Counted from the first letter of the stretch, positions 18,607 through 26,600 are shown. The stretch is DNA of 55,046 nucleotides from an uncultured Alphaproteobacteria bacterium (GCA_934273635.1 CAKQSV010000011.1:1-55046); one strand, 5' to 3'. The notes: generated by a model from the sequence alone, not told the origin. Made by a program: numbers and translations.

Positions 18607-18646
18607 CAAAAAAAAGCCTGCCGCTTGCGACAGGCTTTTAATTTTT
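18607..18646. terminator. Bidirectional terminator between kdsB and the HAD gene
   Basis: AAAAGCCTG (18612-18620) pairs with CAGGCTTTT (18631-18639). A and T runs on both sides serve the two convergent genes. Confidence 0.85.
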
Positions 18647-18647
18647 G

Positions 18648-19313
18648 CTAATTTTGCGTGGTGTTGGTCAACAGCCAATTTTTAAAGTCGGGCAAATCCT
18701 TAACCTCGGGAATATAGCGCAAATCTTCCGGCAGGTCAGAGGTGAACTCGCAACGCATCCGCACCGGATGAGCCCCCACATTAATCGCGGCGTATTGGTT
18801 GTAGATTCGGTCATCGACCAAAACCGTTTCTTCCGCCTTAAGACCATATTTTTCAAAACAGCTTTTCAGCATATCTTCTTTGGCGGAATCATGCATAAAT
18901 TTGCCGTGTTGAACGCACTCGATTGTCAAAAAGTCGGTCACGTCCGCTAATAGGGTGTTAAGCAGCTTCTTTTTGGTCTCCACATCAAAGGTGGCCGACA
19001 TGGTGAATTGTTTGTAGCCGAGGGCGTCAAGCTCTTTTAAGGTCTCCACCACATGCGGATATAACGGACGATTAGAGAAAAAATCGTAACTTGCGCAAAA
19101 ATCCTTGTCCATTTCCACCCCGCGGGTCGGATGAGTTTTCAGCTCCAACGCGCCATATTTTGGGGAAATCGGCAATACTTTTGGCAGGTCTTCCCACTTG
19201 AGGTCTTTATAGTCGGGGGCATATTTGGGGTGCTTGGTCAAAAAGTTATAATAAGCAAAATTCAAGTTGGCCAAAACGCCGTCCACATCCCAAAAAATAT
19301 TTTTAATAATCAT
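18648..19313 (-). CDS. HAD-like hydrolase
   Basis: A 221-residue haloacid dehalogenase superfamily protein. Motif I is FWDVDGVLANL (7-17) with both catalytic aspartates; motif II is likely FTMSATFD (~103-110); motif IV is VLVDDRIYN (~167-175). The cap region follows motif I (about 20-90). Such enzymes usually remove phosphate from small metabolites or nucleotides; the substrate cannot be told. The gene sits alone, convergent to kdsB and divergent from pepT. Confidence 0.85.
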   Translation of the reverse strand: MIIKNIFWDVDGVLANLNFAYYNFLTKHPKYAPDYKDLKWEDLPKVLPISPKYGALELKTHPTRGVEMDKDFCASYDFFSNRPLYPHVVETLKELDALGYKQFTMSATFDVETKKKLLNTLLADVTDFLTIECVQHGKFMHDSAKEDMLKSCFEKYGLKAEETVLVDDRIYNQYAAINVGAHPVRMRCEFTSDLPEDLRYIPEVKDLPDFKNWLLTNTTQN

Positions 19314-19415
19314 TTTTTTCTCTCAAATAGGTTAAATATGCTTTTCGTTATCATATTTTTAGCTTTTTTACAAGTATAAACAAGTTATAAGATAGAACAG
19401 CCGCAAGGAGGAAAA

Positions 19416-20687
19416 ATGCAAAATTTGATAAATCCGCAACGATTGTGCGATACCTTTGTTGAAATATCAGCCATCGACACTGGCTCAGACGCCGATTCAA
19501 CCGCCACGCCCAGCACCGCCAAACAGTTTGAATTGGCGCGTTTGTTGCAACAAAAACTCCAAACCTTGGGGCTGAAGAACGTTGAGGTTGACAACAACTG
19601 CGTCACCACCGCTACCTTGCCGGCTAATATAGCAAACTATGCCCCGACTGTGGGACTGATTGCGCATATCGACACCTCGCCCGACGTGGCGACCGGCGTT
19701 GTCAAACCGCAAATTCACCATTATCAAAGCGGCGATATTGTCTTAAACAACGGCACGGTTATAACTGGTGATATGTTGCAAAAATATCAGGGGCAAACAA
19801 TTATAACTTCAGACGGCAACACCTTGCTCGGCGCTGATGACAAAGCCGGCGTGGCTGAAATTTTGGAGACTCTGGCGGTGCTGAAAGACAATCCGTGCTT
19901 TCCGCATCCAGAAATCAAAATCGCCTTTACGCCGGATGAAGAAGTCGGTCGAGGCACTGAAAATTTTGATATTAAAAAGTTTGGGGCGGATTTGGCGTAT
20001 ACCATAGACGGCTCATCTCCCACCGATATTGATACCGAAACTTTTAATGCCTTTAATCCCAAAATTACCATAACCGGCGTGACCGTTCATACCGGCTACG
20101 CTTATGGCAAAATGGTGAGCGCGGTTGAGGTGGCTGCGGCGTTTATGCAAGCCCTGCCCAAAGACGAAACGCCTGCGACGACCAAAGACAAAGAGGGTTA
20201 TTTTCACATTTTGAATATTAACGGCTCAGCGGCGGAAGTAAAAATTGATATGTTGGTGCGCGATTTTGACTATACGTCTGCGCAAAAACGCATAGCCTTT
20301 CTGATGAGTGTGATTGATGACTTGCTCCGCCGCTATCCTGAGGCGCAAATCCGCTTTGACGCCGGCGAAAAATATCATAATATGAAAGAGAAGTTTGCGG
20401 CTTTTCCCGAGCTTTTGGCTGTGACCAAACAGGCGATTGCCGCCTCGGGGCTTGTCCCTAAAGAAACCTTTGTTCGTGGTGGCACAGATGGCGCAGAGCT
20501 GACGATTCGCGGCTTGCTCACGCCCAACCTCGGCGCAGGTGGCGAAAATTTTCACGCCCTCAACGAGTTTGTGTCTCTGCAGTGTATGTGTAAATGCGCG
20601 GAGAACATTTTGCATCTGGTGGAATTGTGGGCAAAACAGCCGCCTGAGTTAGAGGCTAAAATCAAAGCCGTTTCTCCAATCCGCTGA
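19416..20687 (+). CDS. pepT: Peptidase T (tripeptide aminopeptidase)
   Basis: A 423-residue M20/M42-like metallopeptidase of normal PepT length. Dinuclear zinc ligands and catalytic residues are recognisable: H84-I-D86 (LIAHIDTSPD), the bridging LLGADDKAGVAEI aspartate, TPDEEVGRGTENFD with the general-base glutamate pair, TIDG, and the C-terminal LGAGGENFHALNEFV histidine. It releases N-terminal residues from tripeptides in the cytoplasm. CAAGGAGG sits upstream of the ATG. Its stop abuts the stop of the convergent CsoR-type gene with no gap. Confidence 0.93.
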   Translation: MQNLINPQRLCDTFVEISAIDTGSDADSTATPSTAKQFELARLLQQKLQTLGLKNVEVDNNCVTTATLPANIANYAPTVGLIAHIDTSPDVATGVVKPQIHHYQSGDIVLNNGTVITGDMLQKYQGQTIITSDGNTLLGADDKAGVAEILETLAVLKDNPCFPHPEIKIAFTPDEEVGRGTENFDIKKFGADLAYTIDGSSPTDIDTETFNAFNPKITITGVTVHTGYAYGKMVSAVEVAAAFMQALPKDETPATTKDKEGYFHILNINGSAAEVKIDMLVRDFDYTSAQKRIAFLMSVIDDLLRRYPEAQIRFDAGEKYHNMKEKFAAFPELLAVTKQAIAASGLVPKETFVRGGTDGAELTIRGLLTPNLGAGGENFHALNEFVSLQCMCKCAENILHLVELWAKQPPELEAKIKAVSPIR

Positions 20688-20990
20688 TTATTCCTCAAAA
20701 CGGTCGAATAAGGTTTTAAGCTCGGCGATTTTTTGCTCTCGCTCATCTTCCGAGGCAAAGGATTGCGCCACGCAGTGTTGCAGATGCTTGTACAAGATAT
20801 TCCCTTCAATCGCGCGCAATGCCGAGCGCACCGCTTTGAGTTGAATCAAAATATCGGGGCAATATCGGTTGTCCTCTATCATTTTTTTAATCCCCTCGAT
20901 TTGACCGCTGACACGGTTGAGACGAGGCAGATTTTCGGCGTGATTCGGGTATTGTGCCGAACCGCAACATAAATGATTTTTCACAGTCAT
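20688..20990 (-). CDS. CsoR/RcnR/FrmR-family metal- or thiol-sensing repressor
   Basis: A 100-residue all-helical DUF156 regulator. The Cu(I)-type C-H-C ligand set is visible: Cys in NRYCPD, then His and Cys in YKHLQHC. LPRLNRVSGQIEGIKKMI is the family's basic DNA-contact stretch. A CC pair near the N-terminus (NHLCCG) is extra. ATG 20990 is chosen because AGGAG is 8 bases upstream; a GTG two codons earlier is too close to it. No metal transporter or chaperone gene is adjacent, so its target is likely itself or elsewhere. Confidence 0.88.
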   Translation of the reverse strand: MTVKNHLCCGSAQYPNHAENLPRLNRVSGQIEGIKKMIEDNRYCPDILIQLKAVRSALRAIEGNILYKHLQHCVAQSFASEDEREQKIAELKTLFDRFEE

Positions 20991-21010
20991 AATCACTTCT
21001 CCTGATTCTA

Positions 21011-21039
21011 TTGATAAGAATATCGGCGTTGCTTGTCAA
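21011..21039 (-). promoter_or_regulatory. Promoter of the CsoR-type gene
   Basis: On the minus strand TTGACA (21039-21034), a 17-bp spacer and TATCAA (21016-21011). An imperfect dyad GATTCT...AGAATATC at 21004-21024 overlaps the -10 box and could be the operator. Confidence 0.5.
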
Positions 21040-21113
21040 GCCCAAAAACAACTTGCCAAATCAGAGGTAATAAGCTATGTTCAAAAAAATTTTTAAGATA
21101 AGGGAAAATTTAT

Positions 21114-22121
21114 ATGCGGTTGGAAAAAGCAGACATCACCCGTATGTTGTCAGCGGATTATGACGCGGCGGAACTTTACCGTCAGGCCGACAAAGTGCGC
21201 CGAGAAAATGTCGGTGATGAGGTGCATTTGCGCGGATTGATAGAGTTTTCCAACATCTGTCGCAACAACTGCCTCTATTGCGGTATCCGCAAAGGCAATG
21301 CCCATATCAAACGCTACCGAATGTCGCCGGAAGAGTTGGTCGAAACCGCGCGTAAAGCCGCCGCGCTCGGATTTAAAACGATTGTTATGCAGTCGGGTGA
21401 AGATATGTTTTTTGACACCAAAACAATGTGTGGCATATTAGAAAAAATCAAAAAGTTTGATGTCGCGATAACCCTGAGTATCGGCGAGCGCAGTTATGAG
21501 GAATACAAGTCCTTCCGCGAGGCGGGTGCCGACCGCTATCTTATGCGTATTGAGACCACCGATAAAAATTTATATCATCGGCTTGACCCGCAAATGAGTT
21601 GGCAACACCGCTATGATTGCCTGATGATGATAAAAGAGCTTGGCTATGAGTTAGGCTCGGGGATTATGGTTGGTCTGCCTGAACAAAGTTTGTCATCTAT
21701 CGCCGAAGATTTGTTGTTTTTGCAAAATATTGGTGTGGATATGGCAGGCATCGGACCATTTATCCCGCATCCTCAAACCCCGTTGGCACAAGCAAAAGGC
21801 GGCAGTCTGGAGCTTGCGTTGCGAACCATGGCGGTTATGCGGTTGCTTATGCCTGATATTAATATTCCGGCGACGACGGCAATGGAGAGTCTGCATCCCA
21901 AAGGTCGCATTATGGCGCTTCAAGCCGGTGCAAATGTTGTCATGCCCAACGTGACGGAAGGTGAATATCGTCGTTTGTATGAACTATACCCCGAAAAAGC
22001 CTGCGTTAATGATACCCCTGCGCATTGTCGGAGTTGCATTGGCTTAAAAATTATGTCTATTGGGCGCCAAATCGGCACGGGATATGGTGCGCACCGAAAG
22101 GAGACAGAAAATGCGTCATAA
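21114..22121 (+). CDS. hydE: [FeFe] hydrogenase H-cluster maturase HydE (radical SAM)
   Basis: A 335-residue radical SAM enzyme. The cluster-binding C49-x3-C53-x2-C56 is in FSNICRNNCLYCGIRKGN. The C-terminal cysteines C297, C305 and C308 (KACVNDTPAHCRSCIG) have the 8- and 3-residue spacing of the second-cluster site in HydE, which separates it from BioB, ThiH and PylB. HydE acts on the cysteine-bound iron synthon to build the hydrogenase H-cluster. hydF, hydG and the hydrogenase are not in the window. AAGGGA is upstream. The end overlaps the next gene by 11 bp. Confidence 0.87.
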   Translation: MRLEKADITRMLSADYDAAELYRQADKVRRENVGDEVHLRGLIEFSNICRNNCLYCGIRKGNAHIKRYRMSPEELVETARKAAALGFKTIVMQSGEDMFFDTKTMCGILEKIKKFDVAITLSIGERSYEEYKSFREAGADRYLMRIETTDKNLYHRLDPQMSWQHRYDCLMMIKELGYELGSGIMVGLPEQSLSSIAEDLLFLQNIGVDMAGIGPFIPHPQTPLAQAKGGSLELALRTMAVMRLLMPDINIPATTAMESLHPKGRIMALQAGANVVMPNVTEGEYRRLYELYPEKACVNDTPAHCRSCIGLKIMSIGRQIGTGYGAHRKETENAS

Positions 22122-22881
22122 AATTTTGATATACGCCGATTACGGCTGTGCGGATGTGACATGTTTGCAGTCGGAGCTGAAGGAATATTTTGAGCCGCGC
22201 GGGTGTGAAGTTGGTCTAACGGACGCCGCGGGTATAATTCGCAATAATGATTTGTCATCGGATGTTTTGGCGTTTTTCCTCCCCGGCGGCGCAGGCACGC
22301 CGTATCGCCGCAAGTTAGAGGTTTTGGGCAACGATAAAATCAGAGAATACGTTGCCAATGGCGGTATTTATTATGGTATTTGCGCCGGAGCGTATTACGC
22401 CTGCCGTCAAACGATTTTTGAGAACGATATTCCGGAGCTGCGCATTGTCAGCGAATGTGGGCTTAATTTGGTTGAAGGTCAGGCGATAGGAACACTGTAT
22501 AAAGAGTTGAATATCCGACCTTATGATAAAAACGCCGCGTCTTCGGCAGTGGTTGGACTGGTTTGGCAAGACAATCAAAAATTTGCGGCGCACTATCACG
22601 GCGGCCCATATTTTGAGGGTGAAAATATTGCGGACGCCGATGTGTTGGCGCGTTATGATTTGCCGAGTGCCAAACCTGCGATTATCAGTCAAAACTATGG
22701 TCGCGGCAAAGTAATTCTCTCTGGCGTGCATTATGAAAATAAAGGTGAGACTCTGGCGAGGGTTATCCACAAACTGCGGCTTGACGAGGCTGAGGCTCAA
22801 CATGTTGCGCAAGAATTGACCGCGGCTGAACCCTTGCGTAAAGCGTTGTTTGATAAACTTATGTCGCAGTCTAATCGCTAA
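22111..22881 (+). CDS. BPL_N-like (class I glutamine amidotransferase-like) protein
   Basis: A 256-residue protein. ATG 22111 is used since AAAGGAG is 7 bases upstream and the gene lies within the last codons of hydE. The N-terminal half has the flavodoxin-like amidotransferase layout: KILIYADYGCADV, FFLPGGAGTPY, and the nucleophile elbow YYGICAGAYYAC. A later IISQNYGRGKVILSGVHYE holds the probable histidine. This matches the domain found at the N-terminus of eukaryotic biotin-protein ligases (BPL_N). The function in bacteria is unknown. Overlap with hydE implies coupled expression, which is unusual company for this family. Confidence 0.78.
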   Translation: MRHKILIYADYGCADVTCLQSELKEYFEPRGCEVGLTDAAGIIRNNDLSSDVLAFFLPGGAGTPYRRKLEVLGNDKIREYVANGGIYYGICAGAYYACRQTIFENDIPELRIVSECGLNLVEGQAIGTLYKELNIRPYDKNAASSAVVGLVWQDNQKFAAHYHGGPYFEGENIADADVLARYDLPSAKPAIISQNYGRGKVILSGVHYENKGETLARVIHKLRLDEAEAQHVAQELTAAEPLRKALFDKLMSQSNR

Positions 22882-22883
22882 AT

Positions 22884-22964
22884 CGTCATCACGAGGTGGC
22901 TTGCCACCGAAGCAATCCAGAAACCTCCCTCCATCGTCATCACGAGCGAAGCGTGGTGATCCAG
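22884..22964 (+). repeat. Two partial CGTCATCACGAG repeat units
   Basis: Unit 22884-22920 has CGTCATCACGAG, the palindrome GTGGCTTGCCAC and CGAAGCAATCCAG. Unit 22935-22964 is CGTCATCACGAGCGAAGCG followed by TGGTGATCCAG. Both are half units of the dispersed palindromic family, placed right after the BPL_N-like gene. Confidence 0.75.
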
Positions 22965-23051
22965 TCAAACAAAGGAATCAAAATCGTCATCACGAGGACG
23001 GCAACGTCCGTGGTGATGACGTCAAACAATTCATCCATATAATCCACAAAG

Positions 23052-23077
23052 GGCGGAATTTCACTTGAAATTCCGCC
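23052..23077 (-). terminator. Hairpin at the 3' end of the small toxin-like mRNA, copy A
   Basis: GGCGGAATTTC (23052-23062) and GAAATTCCGCC (23067-23077) form a perfect 11-bp stem with a 4-base loop, 8 bases after the ORF stop. On the minus strand CTTT follows, a short U tract. Confidence 0.6.
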
Positions 23078-23085
23078 TCACCATA

Positions 23086-23157
23086 CTATCTAATTAAAGT
23101 AATGATGATTTCAAGTATAAGAACTATTATACTTAAAACTTTGTCTAAGTTTATCAT
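23086..23157 (-). CDS. Candidate type I toxin: 23-residue hydrophobic peptide, copy A
   Basis: The ORF is ATG to TAG, 24 codons. The peptide begins MINLDKVLSI and ends ITLIR; residues 8-21 are almost all I, L or V with one E. GAAAGGA lies 5 bases before the ATG. It is paired in the leader with CCTTTC (stem CCTTTC/GAAAGG enclosing a GCCCC/GGGGC hairpin), which would hide the ribosome site. Copy B has the same ORF length, start and stop, with three conservative changes. Small charged-end hydrophobic peptides with sequestered sites are typical of type I toxins (Ibs, TisB). Expression and toxicity are untested. Confidence 0.55.
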   Translation of the reverse strand: MINLDKVLSIIVLILEIIITLIR

Positions 23158-23224
23158 CCTTGTCCTTTCAGCCCCATTGGGGCGGTTAGGAAAGGGATAA
23201 ACCCACCTAGAATTGATAAAAGTC

Positions 23225-23253
23225 TTGACTTTTAGTCAAAAATAGGCTATCTT
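23225..23253 (+). promoter_or_regulatory. Promoter of the small RNA, copy A, with palindromic -35 region
   Basis: TTGACT (23225-23230), a 17-bp spacer and TATCTT (23248-23253). The -35 lies in the perfect palindrome TTGACTTTTAGTCAA (23225-23239), so an opposite-facing TTGACT is available to drive the minus-strand ORF, with a weak TATCAA 15 bp on. Confidence 0.65.
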
Positions 23254-23257
23254 CAAC

Positions 23258-23339
23258 TTGGAATGAGTTAAAGAACGGGTTTAACCCTTTCAAGTTAATT
23301 AAAACGTCTGGTGCTGTAACACCGGACGTTATTTTTTTA
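23258..23339 (+). ncRNA. Candidate small antitoxin-like RNA, copy A (~80 nt)
   Basis: A good promoter ends at 23253, and an intrinsic terminator (AACGTCTGGTG 23303-23313 with CACCGGACGTT 23320-23330, then a T-run) closes the unit ~85 bases later, with no ORF inside. A hairpin GTTAAA/TTTAAC (within 23266-23284) is conserved in copy B while loops vary. Its CCTTTCA can pair for 7 bases with UGAAAGG at the toxin ribosome site. The 5' end is approximate. The layout resembles IstR-1 divergent to tisB. Confidence 0.5.
23303..23339 (+). terminator. Intrinsic terminator of the small RNA, copy A
   Basis: An 11-bp stem with one G-T wobble, loop CTGTAA, then ATTTTTTTA. Confidence 0.85.
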
Positions 23340-23377
23340 TACAGATAAACGATTCTGTTGTCAAGTTATCCCTCCCT

Positions 23378-23477
23378 CGTCATTGCGAGTGTGGCTTGCC
23401 ACCGAAGCAATCCAGTCGAACCAAGGATTCCTTATTGCATCTGGACTGCTTCGTTTGTTACCAAACTTGCAGTGACG
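23378..23477. repeat. Complete CGTCATTGCGAG element (100 bp), copy R4
   Basis: It begins CGTCATTGCGAG and ends CTTGCAGTGACG, imperfect terminal inverted repeats. It contains GTGGCTTGCCAC and inverted halves around GAAGCAATCCAG / CTGGACTGCTTCG. Nearly identical to 26485-26584 (three differences by eye). Confidence 0.85.
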
Positions 23478-23645
23478 TAAAGAGCCCCCAATCCCCCCCA
23501 TTTAAACAAACTTAAAATAGAATTAACCAATATTTAACAATTAAAAAGACTATATCACCCTAAAATATACCCCTACAAGGCGATTTAAGACTCTCTGAGA
23601 GGGGTTGAATAAAATTTTTAGAAAAAAATATCACAGACCCTCAAA

Positions 23646-23679
23646 ACCGTTTGACATCGCGAAAAAACGGTGTTAATGT
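23646..23679 (+). promoter_or_regulatory. Promoter and possible operator of the second cysteine-rich operon
   Basis: TTGACA (23651-23656), a 17-bp spacer and TAATGT (23674-23679). The inverted pair ACCGTTT (23646-23652) and AAACGGT (23665-23671) straddles the -35 box, as a repressor site would. The start codon is 44 bp downstream. No other gene or clear signal is seen between 23478 and 23645, an AT-rich stretch. Confidence 0.55.
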
Positions 23680-23722
23680 AAATGCAGTAGGTTTTGATTT
23701 AGCGAATTACAAGAGGTGTATT

Positions 23723-26467
23723 ATGAAAGTACCGTATTATTTTGGCTTGCTCATTTTGCTTTGTGCAAACGCAAGTAATTCGTATTCTTCATATCTAGAC
23801 ACCAACCTCGTAGAACAAATCAAACCCAACCCTATGGCTAGGTCAAAACCTACTAACAATTATCTCAAATTTGCCAGCGTTAGTTTTTTGCAGTCGGACA
23901 CCAAGTTGGATTTCAAATCCAACGAGATTGACGTTGCCAAGCAGTGTGCCATGTTAGGCTACACCAAATTGGCCTCATCCTGCACCGGTAATTTACAACC
24001 GAGTTACTTGTGCAGTGCCTCGATTGACCGCACGGGTGCTGAAAAATATACAACCGGCTGTTGCAATTCCAAAGTCTACACCGTGGAAAACACTAGCGAG
24101 TGTGGCAACAACTCGGCGGCTTTGAACGATTCTTGCTACTTTGGTCAAGAAAAAAAACGCCGCTACCGTTGCTCGTGTGATCGCGGTCGTTATCCATACA
24201 GCACCAAAAGCGGCGAGGGGTGCGGCTCCCTTGGCGACTTTAACGTCAACGACACCTGCAAAGCGCCGGATAACAATGGCGCCGAGGTCACCTACTACGG
24301 CAGTTGCTGCCCAAGCTCCTATAACGAGTGCGACTATAACAAACACCATGTCGGCAAAGGCAACAGTTGCCGCATTAAAAAAGGCGAGAGCATTATTGTA
24401 AAATATGAGACTTGCGAATGCTCCAGCAGCTACGATACGATATGCCAAAACAATGCGATGATTGACGCGTCCGACTATTGTTTAGACCCCAACGTCAGCG
24501 GTCGCATCCTCACGCGTGATAACAACTGCGAGAGCAAATGCACCCAAACGAGCGAGACCAATCTTGATAGCGAGTTCAAAGACAAGTTTTGGCATTGTTT
24601 ATATAAAAAGGACGGCGCGAGCGTCAAAACCGAGGAGGGCGCGCTCTGCGACGGCTTAGTCCGCAACACGTCCGACCCGACCAAAGTCGAAACCTCCAAA
24701 AACTACTATGACGCGTGCATGGCGCAGGGTTATATCAAGAGCGTTGACGACTGCTACGAGAGCAAATTGATTTTGCATTGTCCGAACGACACGAGCAAGG
24801 TCTGGTGTCTTGATTCCAAATATTGCACCGGTTACGACGTTGCGGGTTCTGACTATTGCGGCTATAAAAACAGCGCGGCTCGTGTCAACTTCTGCGGCAG
24901 TCAGGACAAAGGCATCCGTTGCACCTACAAAGATGATCGTTGCAATGCGCCGTGGAACGATGGCCAAAAGAACGCCTCCAAAATCAGCATTTATGACACG
25001 CAGTACGATTCCGCCGGAAACTCCGGAGATTCAACCGTGTGTTGCAACCGTGGTTATTATATGAACGCGACCGGCACTTGCGTTGTCAACATCTGTGACC
25101 GTGATCGTTTCCCCTATGAACTATACCCCGGAAAAGATCAGGGCGATTTGGTCATCTGCTACGAGGGTAGCAATTCGAGCAGTACGGATAAACCGCTTTA
25201 TAACCCGTATTATGGCTACACCAAGTGCTACACCAAAGACAATTCTGACGGTGGTATGTGGAAACCTGCGGACGATAACGAGCATAAATGCGTGTGCGAC
25301 CGTAAGGACGACACCCGTGGTTGGCTCCCGTTCGACAGCTCACTTTATTTTGACACCAACTCCGATACTTCAGAGGCATATATCCATGTCGGATTTTATC
25401 AGGGATATTACGGTGAACAACGTAGCTGTACGGATTCAGAAGGTAGCTATTATGGATATTCTTCTTGCTTTATCGGTTCCACGCTCGGAACATCGACCCA
25501 AAATAAGGGTATGTGCTTGGGTGCAAGTGGTAGCGGTAATACCACGACCACCCCGCACCGAAATGACCGCGGGCAAGGTTGGGGTTACCTTAACGACACT
25601 TTGAGCGCCGCCGGCGTGCCGACTATGACCAGACCTTACAAACCTCTCAGTGGCACCACGGTAAACAGTAGTAACATTTATTGCATTAACTATAACACCC
25701 ATTGCCCTAATGGCAACTGCAGTGCTGATGTTTTGGCGTTGACTATCAATCCTGACACCAAAAAAACATGTTTGAACGGCTATGGCGAGGATTGCAACCG
25801 TTGTTACTCCATTGCCAACCTCAACCGCGACAGCAGTGGTAAACCGGTATTGACCAACGGCAAATACACGGCGCACAATAAGTTTAAGTTGCGTATGATG
25901 ACCTATGATAATGGCAGTTCAATCCATGCTGGTTTTGAGACTTGCCCATCGGCTCGTCCGTTGGGAGGCATAACCGCCACGGGTAGTGGTATGTGTATCA
26001 AACGTTGCTCAAAAGATAGTTTATCGTCATGCTTGCCGGGGGATATTGTCACCGATACCGCCAAAAACATAGACTTGGGTGTGATGTACTACAAAGACTC
26101 AAGCAGTGCCTATATTGCAGGATTGGATATTAAATACAATTTGCAATATGCCGATGCGGCGGCTTATGCGGCGTCTTATGCTCCGAACAACAAGACCTAT
26201 ACGGCGGATAGTCGCTTTGCGGTTGGCAAATGGGCGCTACCGACAAATACCCAATTTGATAGTACCAGAATGGAACAATTCAGTATGTATCAAATGTACA
26301 CGGCTTATTACTATTTGAAGAAATCAGCAAACTCAATGGAAGGAGCTTGGACTCAAACGGCGGTTGGTAGTGGACACTATACACGTAACTGCTGTGGTGC
26401 AACAACAGTGTATAATGACACAGACAAACGTCATGCCGTTCCCGTCCTCGTCCTCCCGTTGAAGTAG
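23723..26467 (+). CDS. Large cysteine-rich modular exported protein (copy 2, full length)
   Basis: A 914-residue protein. ATG 23723 is preferred: AAGAGGTG lies just upstream and a signal peptide follows at once (MKVPYYFGLLILLCANASN). An in-frame TTG 72 bases earlier overlaps the promoter. I count 56 cysteines, spread to about residue 895, so extensive disulfides in the periplasm or on the surface are expected. Module strings shared with the first gene include CTQTSETNL, SVDDCY, SKVWC, YCTGYDV and NICDRDRFPYE. The end (residues ~790-914) is a DUF1566-like region with GKWALPT and a final AVPVLVLPLK. Role unknown; an adhesin or envelope component is my inference. Confidence 0.87.
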   Translation: MKVPYYFGLLILLCANASNSYSSYLDTNLVEQIKPNPMARSKPTNNYLKFASVSFLQSDTKLDFKSNEIDVAKQCAMLGYTKLASSCTGNLQPSYLCSASIDRTGAEKYTTGCCNSKVYTVENTSECGNNSAALNDSCYFGQEKKRRYRCSCDRGRYPYSTKSGEGCGSLGDFNVNDTCKAPDNNGAEVTYYGSCCPSSYNECDYNKHHVGKGNSCRIKKGESIIVKYETCECSSSYDTICQNNAMIDASDYCLDPNVSGRILTRDNNCESKCTQTSETNLDSEFKDKFWHCLYKKDGASVKTEEGALCDGLVRNTSDPTKVETSKNYYDACMAQGYIKSVDDCYESKLILHCPNDTSKVWCLDSKYCTGYDVAGSDYCGYKNSAARVNFCGSQDKGIRCTYKDDRCNAPWNDGQKNASKISIYDTQYDSAGNSGDSTVCCNRGYYMNATGTCVVNICDRDRFPYELYPGKDQGDLVICYEGSNSSSTDKPLYNPYYGYTKCYTKDNSDGGMWKPADDNEHKCVCDRKDDTRGWLPFDSSLYFDTNSDTSEAYIHVGFYQGYYGEQRSCTDSEGSYYGYSSCFIGSTLGTSTQNKGMCLGASGSGNTTTTPHRNDRGQGWGYLNDTLSAAGVPTMTRPYKPLSGTTVNSSNIYCINYNTHCPNGNCSADVLALTINPDTKKTCLNGYGEDCNRCYSIANLNRDSSGKPVLTNGKYTAHNKFKLRMMTYDNGSSIHAGFETCPSARPLGGITATGSGMCIKRCSKDSLSSCLPGDIVTDTAKNIDLGVMYYKDSSSAYIAGLDIKYNLQYADAAAYAASYAPNNKTYTADSRFAVGKWALPTNTQFDSTRMEQFSMYQMYTAYYYLKKSANSMEGAWTQTAVGSGHYTRNCCGATTVYNDTDKRHAVPVLVLPLK

Positions 26468-26484
26468 TGCACGAATAGGGAAAT

Positions 26485-26584
26485 CGTCATTGCGAGTGTG
26501 GCTTGCCACCGAAGCAATCCAGTCGAACCAAGGATTCCATATTGCATCTGGACTGCTTCGTTTGTAACCAAACTCGCAGTGACG
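26485..26584. repeat. Complete CGTCATTGCGAG element, copy R5
   Basis: Near-identical to 23378-23477. It sits 17 bp after the stop codon of the large cysteine-rich gene, between the two genes of the pair. Confidence 0.85.
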
Positions 26585-26600
26585 AAGAATATGACAGAAT

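Larger units (their letters stand above)
22985..23367. repeat. ~380-bp direct repeat, copy A (toxin-antitoxin-like unit)
   Basis: Closely matches 28615-28991 (by eye near 90 percent). It starts with the hairpin repeat CGTCATCAC...GTGATGACG (22985-23021) and ends in GTTGTCAAGTT. It holds the minus-strand 23-codon ORF, a shared divergent promoter region and a terminated plus-strand small RNA gene. It lies directly before the second cysteine-rich pair. Confidence 0.9.

Noticed and set aside
23478..23645. Possible small gene between repeat R4 and the cysteine-rich operon promoter
   Set aside because: No ORF with a ribosome site and no clear hairpin was seen; the stretch is AT-rich leader sequence.
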